Source: Aphanomyces cochlioides (lineage: Eukaryota > Oomycota > Saprolegniomycetes > Saprolegniales > Verrucalvaceae). Taken from it: a stretch of DNA of 64,000 nt. Within the stretch, counting starts at the first letter, position 1. Every line of letters begins with the position of its first letter. The notes under the pieces were generated by a model. That model did not search any database and was not told the origin of the DNA. It worked only from the letters and a program-made list of their open reading frames with translations. The DNA lies in assembly GCA_019828595.1 (NCBI GenBank), contig JAHQRK010000001.1, positions 4,960,001 to 5,024,000 of the forward strand, in the 5' to 3' direction. Made by a program: the position numbers and the translations under genes. Shown here one piece after another: positions 21,830-32,100 of the stretch.

Positions 21830-24800
21830 TCATGAAACGACGCTGTCAGGAATGGCGTGTTGACGTAACCAGGGGTCCGAAGATAGATGCTTGAGCACAT
21901 TGAATACCTTGGTGTATCCCTTCTTGAGAGGGAGATCAACCAGGAGCTGTTGTAGATGTAGCTTGATCAAAGAGGCAGCATAAATGGCAACTTCCATCGG
22001 ACTCTTCGCTGTGAGGTCGGGTCGAAAGGTGCGATCGGCACGTTGGAGCCATATTTGATAATACACGCAGGCTCGGACAATCGGCCAGATCTTCAGATAG
22101 CCACGGATGTAGTATCCATCGGACGGCTTGGGCGTCTCGTAGAACATTTCCAGACACGTTGACGGAAAGGAACACTCGAGCAGTCGCTGGATTGTCTTGA
22201 AGGAATACCAAACAGATTGACCATATCCACAAGAGAACAGGAAATGCTCGTACGTCTCATTGACACGACAGAAGACACACGTCGGCTTGGGGTCTTGGTA
22301 CTGAAACAGATATTGCATGGCGTTGGCGCGGAGAAGGGTCTTGAAAATGAACTCTCCATATCGAGGGAGAATGTGGTCGGGTTGGAGGAAGGCGGCAAGT
22401 TGGGTAAGGCGCTTGGGGTCTTCGTAAAAGTTGGATGGCAGGTTGAGATGCTTGGTAGGAAGAATGGACGAGCTGACAGCTGGAGAAGCTCTGATCTTAG
22501 CCGATTTCGAAGTCGCAAGCGCCAACAAGATCGGACTCGAGTCAGGGTGTATCATCCAGTGCCATTCCATCCATTCAGAGCTTGGCGTCGGCAAGTGGAA
22601 CACGGGAGCATCCTCTTCAGAAACAATCTCAAACAATCGTGATAACTTGGTCACCAAGATTGAGATCCATTGTTTCGTTGGAGGGACAAAATTGGCTTGG
22701 CGGCAGGCACGGTTGATTTTGTCGAACAAGATCGAAGCTGGCCAAACTCGCTGACACGGAGTCAACAAATGCGACAACTTCGTGATGTGAAGCGAAGCCA
22801 ATACATTGGCTTGGTCTTGCGTCGATGTAGAGCACTGATCGTATAGGTCTTCGAGTCCAGGCAGATACGAGTTGTGCCAAAGGGGAACATCCAAAGATGA
22901 GATGTGATTTGGACAGCCGTACGGAGTCCAGCGAGATTCAAACCAGCTACTCAATAAGGCTTTCCACATTGGAGTGATATTGGGATTCTTGTACAGTTGT
23001 CTGATGAATGCAGAAGAGCCATTTGCCAAGAGGAGATCTCGGGGGGAACCCCATGGATGAAAAGCCTTCTCGAGGAGAGTATAGCCCGGCGTAATCCAGG
23101 CGGACATGGCAGACTTGCGGGGTGGGGTGGTGATGGCTTGAATGCATCTGATCATGACAGAGCGGTTGTGTTGTTGCCATAAAGCAAGTGCATGGTGCAG
23201 GCCTAAGCCACCGGACTTCTTCGGCATGAATATGATCTCCTTTTTGATCAAACGGAGGCCATGGACAGAGGAGGATGGGTTGATTTCTTCACCATGCATA
23301 AATTGAAGCATGGCCTTGTCGATCTTTTTGGCCAGGTCTTTGTCGGCAGGGACAAAAGCCAGTTGGTACCATAACACAGGCAGACATATGCTGTGCAGGA
23401 TAGTGACTTTTCCGGCCATGGTTCGAGCCTTGTAGAGCCACAAAGACAAGCGAGCCACAAACTTCTCAAACACGTAATTGAAACGTGCCAATGGAGAAAG
23501 ATTGGGCGCAACCAAGATACCAAGAGCCTTCACGGGACTGTCGGAAGTAACTTGTAGTGAGGCAAGGTTCCCATTCAACTGGCTGTAGGTCAGAATTTGG
23601 GTCTTGTCTACGTTGAGTCGGAAACCAGACTTGTCGCAAAAGGTTTGAACCAATGCAAGCTGCCGGTGGAGGCACGTCTCATTTGCCGCATAGAGTTGCG
23701 AGTCGTCGGCAAAGTAACTCCCAGTGTGGTAGCGATCCCCACACTTGATGCCATAGTTGGAGTGTTGCCGTAGGAGTTGGCACATCGGTTCCAAAGCGAT
23801 CACAAACAGAAGTGGCGACAGTGGATCACCTTGCAACACACCGCGTGAGATGTGAACTGGCTTGGACAAGAAGCCGTTCACCAAGATGCGAGACTTGCGG
23901 CCCGAGTACAGTACGCGAACCATGGCAACAAAGGTTTCGGGAAAGCCATAGTGACGGAGGACGCGGAGCAAGTACGCGTGGTCCACGCGATCAAAAGCTT
24001 TCTCAAAGTCAAGCAGTGCCACCATCGAGGACGGACTGTGTAGTTTGATGTGGTGCAGCATGTCATCCAGTCGTGCAATATTGGTTTGGATATTGCTTCG
24101 ACGGATAAAGCCTTGCTGGTCCGGGTGGATGATGTGTCGAATGTGGCGCTGGAGTCGATAAGCCAGAATACTCGTCAGGATTTTCACATCCGTGTTGAGT
24201 AGGCTAATGGGCCGATAGTTCTTGGCTTGTGACTTGGGGCCTTTCTTGTGCAGCAACACCAGCGTACTGACAAGTTGCATGGGAGTCAAGCGAGGGTGAG
24301 AATGGAGCTGGTGTGTGAATAGCAGCTCCAATACCAACGACCACTTGTGAGGTGCAAGTTTGAGGACTTCGAATGGCAGAGCGTTGGGACCTGGCGCTGA
24401 GTTCGAACTGCTGTGTCGAATAGCATGATAGAACTCGTTGGCGCGCAAGGGAGCCGACAGCTCTTTCTGGGCTTGCTCTGGCAGTTGCTTGTGTCGAGTC
24501 AATGGGGTCAGAAATGACGACACTTCGTCTCCAGATCGCTGCACCTCGGGAGCTGCAAACAAGTCCTTGTAGTAGTCGACCAGGACGTCAGACATGCCTT
24601 GTTGATTGGAGACAACATTTCCATTGACATCCACCAACTCTTTGAAGACTGTCTTCTTCAAGGGGGTAGGGACAGGGGACATGAAGTGGAACTTGGACGA
24701 GCGCTCTGCTTTGTACAAGTGAAGTTGGAACGCCTGGTCTTGACGAAACTGCTTGTCTCGATCTTGCAGCTCGTGAATTTGCTTTTGAAGGTCTCGCACT

Positions 24801-25885
24801 CGATCCACCAGCACTGCATCTTGACGCATGTTGGGGACTTGCAAAAGCGAAGCGATCTCGACAGCTAACTTCTTCAACGGCAGACGTTGTTTCTCCAATC
24901 GTTGAGAATGGAATTCTTTGAGTTGGGAGCGGATATCATTGACCAGCATGTCGTAGGCCTTGGAGATATTGTGGAATGATGGAGACTTGTCCAAAAATCG
25001 ATCCAGACATCCATGAACAATCTCGGCCGCTCGTGGTAGACGAAGTAGCCAAGTTGGAGCTTTCCATGATCCAGAGCCATGGCGCAATGTTTGACGCTTT
25101 GTGATGATACGACAAGCCACGTGGTCAGCCTGTGGAACGTGTGGCATGTGCGTCGCCTTCCAATGACGAAGACCCGCCAAGGTGGACGAACAAAAGATGT
25201 AGTCAAGTCGGTTGGTGAGTGTGGGACTTGTGAAGGTTCTTGCCACGGGGTTTTGACGGCGAAACAGATCCACCAGAGACAAACTGTGCATCCATTGTTC
25301 CAGTTGAAGGGTGCCGGCCATGGTGGAGGTACTGGGTCTCAACGAATCCAAATCTTTGTTGAGAGTGCAGTTGAAATCTCCTCCAACAATGTGGAGCGCA
25401 TGTGGAGGAAAGTCGCGTGGCAATTCTTCGAAGTAACTTGCTCGTTGTTGGAAGGCTGCCGGCGCATAGATATTGTGGAGAACGACTGTCAGTGGACCCA
25501 GAGTACATCGCACTTGTAGATAACGACCACGAAGCACTGGGTTGTCATGAGGGACTTGAGTGGCGTTCTTCAAAGGAGAGTGAGGATGTATCAACGTAGC
25601 CAGACCTCCAGTGGCTGGCGACGTGGATACTTCAGGGTAAATAGGCTCTTCAAAGAACAAAGAGCCTTCGTGGTTTGTGATGCGTTGCCAATGGAACGCA
25701 ACACGGTCGTGGAGACTTGGCGTGCGGAAACGGGTTTCTTGGATAAAGGAAACGTCGTGAACACTTGATAGTTTGTCGAGGATGTACCGATGACTGTTGG
25801 AGAAGCCATTGGTGTTGAGGGAGATGATTTGTGGGTCCCAGTCCACGAGTTCAGTTGGGACATCGGAGAAGTTGTTGTCAATCAT
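21830..25885 (-). CDS. ORF2: endonuclease-reverse transcriptase, intact (R7)
   Basis: Complete 1351 aa with all endonuclease, RT and finger motifs. It shares a set of diagnostic residues with R4 (QQRAS, SPSFHN, FVAMVRV, WYSFKTI), although it has the Met-Ile-Asp start; this suggests a common source or gene conversion. The private change AIYAASL is near the C-terminus. ORF1 of the same element also remains complete, but 13 kb away. Confidence 0.93.
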   Translation of the reverse strand: MIDNNFSDVPTELVDWDPQIISLNTNGFSNSHRYILDKLSSVHDVSFIQETRFRTPSLHDRVAFHWQRITNHEGSLFFEEPIYPEVSTSPATGGLATLIHPHSPLKNATQVPHDNPVLRGRYLQVRCTLGPLTVVLHNIYAPAAFQQRASYFEELPRDFPPHALHIVGGDFNCTLNKDLDSLRPSTSTMAGTLQLEQWMHSLSLVDLFRRQNPVARTFTSPTLTNRLDYIFCSSTLAGLRHWKATHMPHVPQADHVACRIITKRQTLRHGSGSWKAPTWLLRLPRAAEIVHGCLDRFLDKSPSFHNISKAYDMLVNDIRSQLKEFHSQRLEKQRLPLKKLAVEIASLLQVPNMRQDAVLVDRVRDLQKQIHELQDRDKQFRQDQAFQLHLYKAERSSKFHFMSPVPTPLKKTVFKELVDVNGNVVSNQQGMSDVLVDYYKDLFAAPEVQRSGDEVSSFLTPLTRHKQLPEQAQKELSAPLRANEFYHAIRHSSSNSAPGPNALPFEVLKLAPHKWSLVLELLFTHQLHSHPRLTPMQLVSTLVLLHKKGPKSQAKNYRPISLLNTDVKILTSILAYRLQRHIRHIIHPDQQGFIRRSNIQTNIARLDDMLHHIKLHSPSSMVALLDFEKAFDRVDHAYLLRVLRHYGFPETFVAMVRVLYSGRKSRILVNGFLSKPVHISRGVLQGDPLSPLLFVIALEPMCQLLRQHSNYGIKCGDRYHTGSYFADDSQLYAANETCLHRQLALVQTFCDKSGFRLNVDKTQILTYSQLNGNLASLQVTSDSPVKALGILVAPNLSPLARFNYVFEKFVARLSLWLYKARTMAGKVTILHSICLPVLWYQLAFVPADKDLAKKIDKAMLQFMHGEEINPSSSVHGLRLIKKEIIFMPKKSGGLGLHHALALWQQHNRSVMIRCIQAITTPPRKSAMSAWITPGYTLLEKAFHPWGSPRDLLLANGSSAFIRQLYKNPNITPMWKALLSSWFESRWTPYGCPNHISSLDVPLWHNSYLPGLEDLYDQCSTSTQDQANVLASLHITKLSHLLTPCQRVWPASILFDKINRACRQANFVPPTKQWISILVTKLSRLFEIVSEEDAPVFHLPTPSSEWMEWHWMIHPDSSPILLALATSKSAKIRASPAVSSSILPTKHLNLPSNFYEDPKRLTQLAAFLQPDHILPRYGEFIFKTLLRANAMQYLFQYQDPKPTCVFCRVNETYEHFLFSCGYGQSVWYSFKTIQRLLECSFPSTCLEMFYETPKPSDGYYIRGYLKIWPIVRACVYYQIWLQRADRTFRPDLTAKSPMEVAIYAASLIKLHLQQLLVDLPLKKGYTKVFNVLKHLSSDPWLRQHAIPDSVVS

Positions 25886-25961
25886 CACGAGTACAGATGA
25901 AAATGAGTAGAATGGAGGGGTGAGAGGGGAGGTTGAAATGGATTGAAGCAGGGGATAGAAG

Positions 25962-25975
25962 CCTTAGAGTTGATC
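25962..25975 (-). repeat. Target-site duplication of R8, left copy
   Basis: CCTTAGAGTTGATC (plus strand), 14 bp, repeated at 39131-39144. It contains the last ORF1 codons and the ORF1 stop. Confidence 0.93.
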
Positions 25976-25982
25976 ACTTCCG

Positions 25983-25996
25983 AATTTGCCTCGTAC
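25983..25996 (+). promoter_or_regulatory. 14-nt motif at element 5' end
   Basis: AATTTGCCTCGTAC starts 8 nt from the 5' end. Its exact reverse complement lies in the same element's 3' UTR at 33289-33302. The two could pair in the RNA as a panhandle, or be one protein-binding site used in two directions. It is also present in the other intact 5' ends (7760, 10821, 19621, 42232, 44736, 58086). Confidence 0.55.
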
Positions 25997-26036
25997 CCCT
26001 CAAGTCAAGAAGTTATCAAGTGCCGCCGCGCTGAAA

Positions 26037-29000
26037 ATGTCCAACGCCAACAGCTGTTCCGAGCTCCGTGAGACCAACACTCACGGAGTCACCATCATTC
26101 CAGGTATTGTATCACCTCACCCACTTTCGTCGTCCAATCAGGATGGCGGAAGTGGTGTGAGTAATGTCTCTACACCTAACCCTAGGGCCGAAGTGGAGGT
26201 CGAGTTCGACCCCAATGGCGTCTCTGGAGACCAATCTGCGTCTCGCTCCACCAGCGCTTCACCTGGTGCTCCACTCGCCGGAGTTCCAGGGGGGGTCAAC
26301 CTCAGTGGGTCAGTGGTTGACCCCCAGACCACTGTCGTTAACTTGTCTAGCGAAGCCCTCACTCAGGAGGGCGAACCACTGGGGCCTTGTGCCTGTGGTG
26401 GCTGCTTCCCTGGACTCCAATTGGAGTCGATCCCCAGTGAAGGCGGCGAGAAAACGGGGTCCATGCCAGCCCTAGAGGCTACGAGGGCCCCCCCTATGGG
26501 CACACCCTGCGGTTCTGTCTACTTCCCCCCAGGGGCCTCTTCGGAGGGGCGGGGGCGGTATCCCGATTTGGGTTCTCGCCGGAGCAATGGTGTACCCCAG
26601 TCACCGTGCTGCGGGGATGGCATGGATTCCCCTTCTACCCCTGTCACTGGGGGTCTGGCCCCGGCCTTTCTCGTGACCAATGGGACTGAGCCAGCAGCCA
26701 CCAACCGCGTCGCCCCCTGTGCTGAGCCTCCTAGAACGGGAGAGGAAGAAGAAAAATCTCAAGAGGACGTGGATATGGTCTCTGGAGACGCCGAGGGGAA
26801 GGATTCTACTGAAACCGAAGCCTTAACCGACGAGGGAAATACTCAAATTCACTCTGAGGTTGATGGGTCAGGCGACATTAACGGCCAAGCGAAGCCGTGT
26901 GATACTCCTGGAGAAGTTATTCAAGAGGAACAATCGACAAACAATGACAATGACCAGTCAAATCAAGACATTGTCGACAAATCCGTTGCTCAAGGAAATG
27001 GCGCTGTTGATCCTCCTACCGCGGCAGACAAAATACAAGGCGATCAAGAGCAACAAAACGCTGAAAAGGCCAATCCATGGACGCAAAAGACTCCCGGCAA
27101 GGATTCAGCTTCGTCCAAGAAAGATTCCAAGCAAGGCAATGCCCCCAAAGGCGCGAAACATCGCAACACTGGTGCTCATGCTATTGCCGATGACGATATT
27201 GCGCGATGCGAGGCCATGGCGGACGCATTCTACAAAGACTCTGGTGACATGGACGCCTTCATTGAAAACATTTTGCTCACCCCCCAGTCCCAAGTGTACG
27301 AGCTCACAGTCAAGTTGGGCGAAGCCTACAAGGACTGGTCCGAAAAAGTCATCTGCGATCAATTTGTCAAGGAAAATCCTGGTTCGTTATGGGGCTCCAA
27401 ATTTCCGAACATTTTGATCCACAAGAAGAACGCACAGACCATTGTGATCTCAAGTTACAACTTGTCTACGTGCGTGGAAATGGGAGGCACAACGTTTCGA
27501 CTTGGTGGCAAAGATTTCCTGGTTCCCAAGTACTCGCGTTATGGCAACAACTACTATGTTACGTTCAACAAGGTCAGTCACCCTTCGATGGCCAAGGCAA
27601 TTGTCAAGAAAATGGCTGCATTGACCAAGTCAGTGATAGCAGCATTCAACCCTACTGCTGGTCAGAACATCAAGTCGCCGCATTTGAGAGTCATTTTCAA
27701 GTCGCCTGCGCCTCCAGCAGTGTTGGTGCCAAAATCCGGCGACGCACTACGCGAAATCACCATTACGGATCCGTCGGGTCAGCCTTTTGTCGTCGTGTTT
27801 CAGCACAAGATCGCTGCTCTGAACAAGACATTGCCTCCGTCGATTGTTTCACGACGTGCAGAGGCCAAGGCTGAAAAAGCGAAGGCAAAAGCGGCCAAGG
27901 CAGCGGCAAAATCTCCTCCGTCAGGAGAAAAAGAACCTGAACCTGATGGAGACGATCATGATCAAGACCTTGGAACAAATGCGGAAGGCGAGGCCGACTC
28001 AACTGAGGCATCTGGAGATCGTCAAGATGAACAACCACAGCCAACAGCTCCTTCTCATGGCTCTGATGTCGATATGTCTGGTGACAGCGATCCCCCTAAC
28101 AACAATGGACAAGACAAACAACAAGAAGATGTGGAAATGTCTACCAACGAATCGCCCGCTCTTGCTCCACCAAGTGAGCAGCCCAAGAACTCGCTGGACC
28201 TTCAATTGGTAACGGGCTACCGGTCTGGACCAGCTCCAAAACGTACTTTGCCTTCGTCCCCACGTTTGGATCCCCTGCCGACATCCAACCGTTTTCATAT
28301 CCTCGAAGAAGACGACGTGGAACTCTCGTTTGAAGACTTTGCAGTGCCTCGAATTGTATTGGAAGATTCAAGTGCGCCACGCCCGAAAAAGACCAAAGGC
28401 AAAGCGAAGAAACAACGACTTAACAAGTCTGCTGCAGCCCACCTCGAATTGGCGAAGAAGATCATTCGAGACAAGAAAGTCGAAGGCAGTATCACCGAAT
28501 GTCAACGCATTTTGCGAGATGATCCTCAGCTCGTTGCACATGCTATGTACGCACAAGATGAAGACCTCAGTTTGTTTCAGTCACTTGTTGCAACCAAGAC
28601 TATTGAGCGCAAGATGGCTTTGTTAAAAGCTCAAGGCAAGCCTCACAACTACAAACATCACGTCAACTTCATGGCTCAATACAAGATTCACCCGTCAGAA
28701 ATCTTGGAAGAATTGACCACGGACATACCAGAGATCAAGCGCATCCTCTTTGCACTTGCTACGATTGACTTATTCCTCTCAAATCGGGCCCCAGACCTCT
28801 ACACAAACTCGGAGGCACTGACTGTTCTATTGAACCAAGAAGCAACAAGATTGCCTGACACCAACTGCTTGACGGACTGGTCGCTGTTTGCTTTGATCGA
28901 AAACTTCAGCGACAATCTCGAGAAGTTCACTTTGCCGGCTCCCGTCTTGTCGGCCATCTCGATGCTCAAAAGCATCACCAACAATTACCACATCGACGAG

Positions 29001-29075
29001 CTCTGCAGCAAAGCTCACCACTCCATGAACGCCGACGAAATTGATCCCCTCGATTTGGAGGACGATCAACTCTAA
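26037..29075 (+). CDS. ORF1 protein, 1012 aa (R9)
   Basis: Presumed RNA-binding partner of the LINE RNP; role inferred from position. Residues 1-380 are low-complexity, Gly/Pro/Ser-rich with CACGGC near 118 and acidic runs near 236 (EEEEKSQEDVDM). About 384-605 is a conserved folded region (DDDIARCEAMADAF, TFRLGGKDFLVPKYSRYGN, FVVVFQHKIAALN) with alternating strands and helices. About 608-625 is an Ala/Lys repeat helix, followed by an acidic linker. About 782-794 is basic (RPKKTKGKAKKQR, NLS-like). About 795-1012 is mostly helical. I see no CCHC knuckle, which many LINE ORF1 proteins have. ATG 26037 is the first ATG, after a 61-nt leader that is itself open in frame. The stop TAA is followed by 26 open codons leading to ORF2 in the same frame. 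Confidence 0.92.
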   Translation: MSNANSCSELRETNTHGVTIIPGIVSPHPLSSSNQDGGSGVSNVSTPNPRAEVEVEFDPNGVSGDQSASRSTSASPGAPLAGVPGGVNLSGSVVDPQTTVVNLSSEALTQEGEPLGPCACGGCFPGLQLESIPSEGGEKTGSMPALEATRAPPMGTPCGSVYFPPGASSEGRGRYPDLGSRRSNGVPQSPCCGDGMDSPSTPVTGGLAPAFLVTNGTEPAATNRVAPCAEPPRTGEEEEKSQEDVDMVSGDAEGKDSTETEALTDEGNTQIHSEVDGSGDINGQAKPCDTPGEVIQEEQSTNNDNDQSNQDIVDKSVAQGNGAVDPPTAADKIQGDQEQQNAEKANPWTQKTPGKDSASSKKDSKQGNAPKGAKHRNTGAHAIADDDIARCEAMADAFYKDSGDMDAFIENILLTPQSQVYELTVKLGEAYKDWSEKVICDQFVKENPGSLWGSKFPNILIHKKNAQTIVISSYNLSTCVEMGGTTFRLGGKDFLVPKYSRYGNNYYVTFNKVSHPSMAKAIVKKMAALTKSVIAAFNPTAGQNIKSPHLRVIFKSPAPPAVLVPKSGDALREITITDPSGQPFVVVFQHKIAALNKTLPPSIVSRRAEAKAEKAKAKAAKAAAKSPPSGEKEPEPDGDDHDQDLGTNAEGEADSTEASGDRQDEQPQPTAPSHGSDVDMSGDSDPPNNNGQDKQQEDVEMSTNESPALAPPSEQPKNSLDLQLVTGYRSGPAPKRTLPSSPRLDPLPTSNRFHILEEDDVELSFEDFAVPRIVLEDSSAPRPKKTKGKAKKQRLNKSAAAHLELAKKIIRDKKVEGSITECQRILRDDPQLVAHAMYAQDEDLSLFQSLVATKTIERKMALLKAQGKPHNYKHHVNFMAQYKIHPSEILEELTTDIPEIKRILFALATIDLFLSNRAPDLYTNSEALTVLLNQEATRLPDTNCLTDWSLFALIENFSDNLEKFTLPAPVLSAISMLKSITNNYHIDELCSKAHHSMNADEIDPLDLEDDQL

Positions 29076-29153
29076 GGCTTCTATCCCCTGCTTCAATCCA
29101 TTTCAACCTCCCCTCTCACCCCTCCATTCTACTCATTTTCATCTGTACTCGTG
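29076..29153 (+). promoter_or_regulatory. Inter-ORF spacer, in frame and pyrimidine-rich
   Basis: 78 nt between the ORF1 TAA and the ORF2 ATG; 60 of 78 bases are pyrimidines. It contains 26 sense codons and no stop, so ORF1 and ORF2 are in the same frame across it. The spacing and frame are the same in the copies checked (R2, R3, R5, R6, R8, R10). Possible roles are reinitiation, internal initiation or stop readthrough; none is proven by sequence. Confidence 0.6.
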
Positions 29154-32100
29154 ATGATTGACAACAACTTCTCCGATGTCCCAACTGAACTCGTGGACTG
29201 GGACCCACAAATCATCTCCCTCAACACCAATGGCTTCTCCAACAGTCATCGGTACATCCTCGACAAACTATCAAGTGTTCACGACGTTTCCTTTATCCAA
29301 GAAACCCGTTTCCGCACGCCAAGTCTCCACGACCGTGTTGCGTTCCATTGGCAACGCATCACAAACCACGAAGGCTCTTTGTTCTTTGAAGAGCCTATTT
29401 ACCCTGAAGTATTCACGTCGCCAGCCACTGGAGGTCTGGCTACGTTGATACATCCTCACTCTCCTTTGAAGAACGCCACTCAAGTCCCTCATGACAACCC
29501 AGTGCTTCGTGGTCGTTATCTACAAGTGCGATGTACTCTGGGTCCACTGACAGTCGTTCTCCACAATATCTATGCGCCGGCAGCCTTCCAAGAACGAGCA
29601 AGTTACTTCGAAGAATTGCCACGCGACTTTCCTCCACATGCGCTCCACATTGTTGGAGGAGATTTCAACTGCACTCTCAACAAAGATTTGGATTCGTTGA
29701 GACCCAGTACCTCCACCATGGCCGGCACCCTTCAACTGGAACAATGGATGCACAGTTTGTCTCTGGTGGATCTGTTTCGCCGTCAAAACCCCGTGGCAAG
29801 AACCTTCACAAGTCCCACACTCACCAACCGACTTGACTACATCTTTTGTTCGTCCACCTTGGCGGGTCTTCGTCATTGGAAGGCGACGCACATGCCACAC
29901 GTTCCACAGGCTGACCACGTGGCTTGTCGTATCATCACAAAGCGTCAAACATTGCGCCATGGCTCTGGATCATGGAAAGCTCCAACTTGGCTACTTCGTC
30001 TACCACGAGCGGCCGAGATTGTTCATGGATGTCTGGATCGATTTTTGGACAAGTCTCCAACATTCCACAATATCTCCAAGGCCTACGACATGCTGGTCAA
30101 TGATATCCGCTCCCAACTCAAAGAATTCCATTCTCAACGATTGGAGAAACAACGTCTGCCGTTGAAGAAGTTAGCTGTGGAGATCGCTTCGCTTTTGCAA
30201 GTCCCCAACATGCGTCAAGATGCAGTGCTGGTGGATCGAGTGCGAGACCTTCAAAAGCAAATTCACGAGCTGCAAGATCGAGACAAGCAGTTTCGTCAAG
30301 ACCAGGCGTTCCAACTTCACTTGTACAAAGCAGAGCGCTCGTCCAAGTTCCACTTCATGTCTCCTGTCCCTACCCCCTTGAAGAAGACAGTCTTCAAAGA
30401 GTTGGTGGATGTCAATGGAAATGTTGTCTCCAATCAACAAGGCATGTCTGACGTCCTGGTCGACTACTACAAGGACTTGTTTGCAGCTCCCGAGGTGCAG
30501 CGATCTGGAGACGAAGTGTCGTCATTTCTGACCCCATTGACTCGACACAAGCAACTGCCAGAGCAAGCCCAGAAAGAGCTGTCGGCTCCCTTGCGCGCCA
30601 ACGAGTTCTATCATGCTATTCGACACAGCAGTTCGAACTCAGCGCCAGGTCCCAACGCTCTGCCATTCGAAGTCCTCAAACTTGCACCTCACAAGTGGTC
30701 GTTGGTATTGGAGCTGCTATTCACACACCAGCTCCATTCTCACCCTCGCTTGACTCCCATGCAACTTGTCAGTACGCTGGTGTTGCTGCACAAGAAAGGC
30801 CCCAAGTCACAAGCCAAGAACTATCGGCCCATTAGCCTACTCAACACGGATGTGAAAATCCTGACGAGTATTCTGGCTTATCGACTTCAGCGCCACATTC
30901 GACACATCATCCACCCGGACCAGCAAGGCTTTATCCGTCGAAGCAATATCCAAACCAATATTGCACGACTGGATGACATGCTGCACCACATCAAACTACA
31001 CAGTCCGTCCTCGATGGTGGCACTGCTTGACTTTGAGAAAGCTTTTGATCGCGTGGACCACGCGTACTTGCTCCGCGTCCTCCGTCACTATGGCTTTCCC
31101 GAAACCTTTGTTGACATGGTTCGCGTACTGTACTCGGGCCGCAAGTCTCGCATCTTGGTGAACGGCTTCTTGTCCAAGCCAGTTCACATCTCACGCGGTG
31201 TGTTGCAAGGTGATCCACTGTCGCCATTTCTGTTTGTGATCGCTTTGGAACCGATGTGCCAACTCCTACGGCAACACTCCAACTATGGCATCAAGTGTGG
31301 GGATCGCTACCACACTGGGAGTTACTTTGCCGACGACTCGCAACTCTATGCGGCAAATGAGACGTGCCTCCACCGGCAGCTTGCATTGGTTCAAACCTTT
31401 TGCGACAAGTCTGGTTTCCGACTCAACGTAGACAAGACCCAAATTCTGACCTACAGCCAGTTGAATGGGAACCTTGCCTCACTACAAGTTACTTCCGACA
31501 GTCCCGTGAAGGCTCTTGGTATCTTGGTTGCGCCCAATCTTTCTCCATTGGCACGTTTCAATTACGTGTTTGAGAAGTTTGTGGCTCGCTTGTCTTTGTG
31601 GCTCTACAAGGCTCGAACCATGGCCGGAAAAGTCACTATCCTGCACAGCATATGTCTGCCTGTGTTATGGTACCAACTGGCTTTTGTCCCTGCCGACAAA
31701 GACCTGGCCAAAAAGATCGACAAGGCCATGCTTCAATTTATGCATGGTGAAGAAATCAACCCATCCTCCTCTGTCCATGGCCTCCGGTTGATCAAAAAGG
31801 AGATCATATTCATGCCGAAGAAGTCCGGTGGCTTAGGCCTGCACCATGCACTTGCTTTATGGCAACAACACAACCGCTCTGTCATGATCAGATGCATTCA
31901 AGCCATCACCACCCCACCCCGCAAGTCTGCCATGTCCGCCTGGATTACGCCGGGCTATACTCTCCTCGAGAAGGCTTTTCATCCATGGGGTTCCCCCCGA
32001 GATCTCCTCTTGGCAAATGGCTCTTCTGCATTCATCAGACAACTGTACAAGAATCCCAATATCACTCCAATGTGGAAAGCCTTATTGAGTAGCTGGTTTG

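Larger units (their letters stand above)
21684..25975 (-). mobile_element. R7 segment a: LINE 3' part
   Basis: 3' end, complete ORF2, spacer and the last few codons of ORF1, interrupted by R8. The 5' part is at 39131-42232. R7 lies antisense in R5 ORF2, between 15-bp duplications 20.5 kb apart. Confidence 0.94.

Noticed and set aside
29151..29153. GTG as the ORF2 start codon
   Set aside because: The next codon is ATG and the organism is eukaryotic by the nature of the element; the ATG is preferred.
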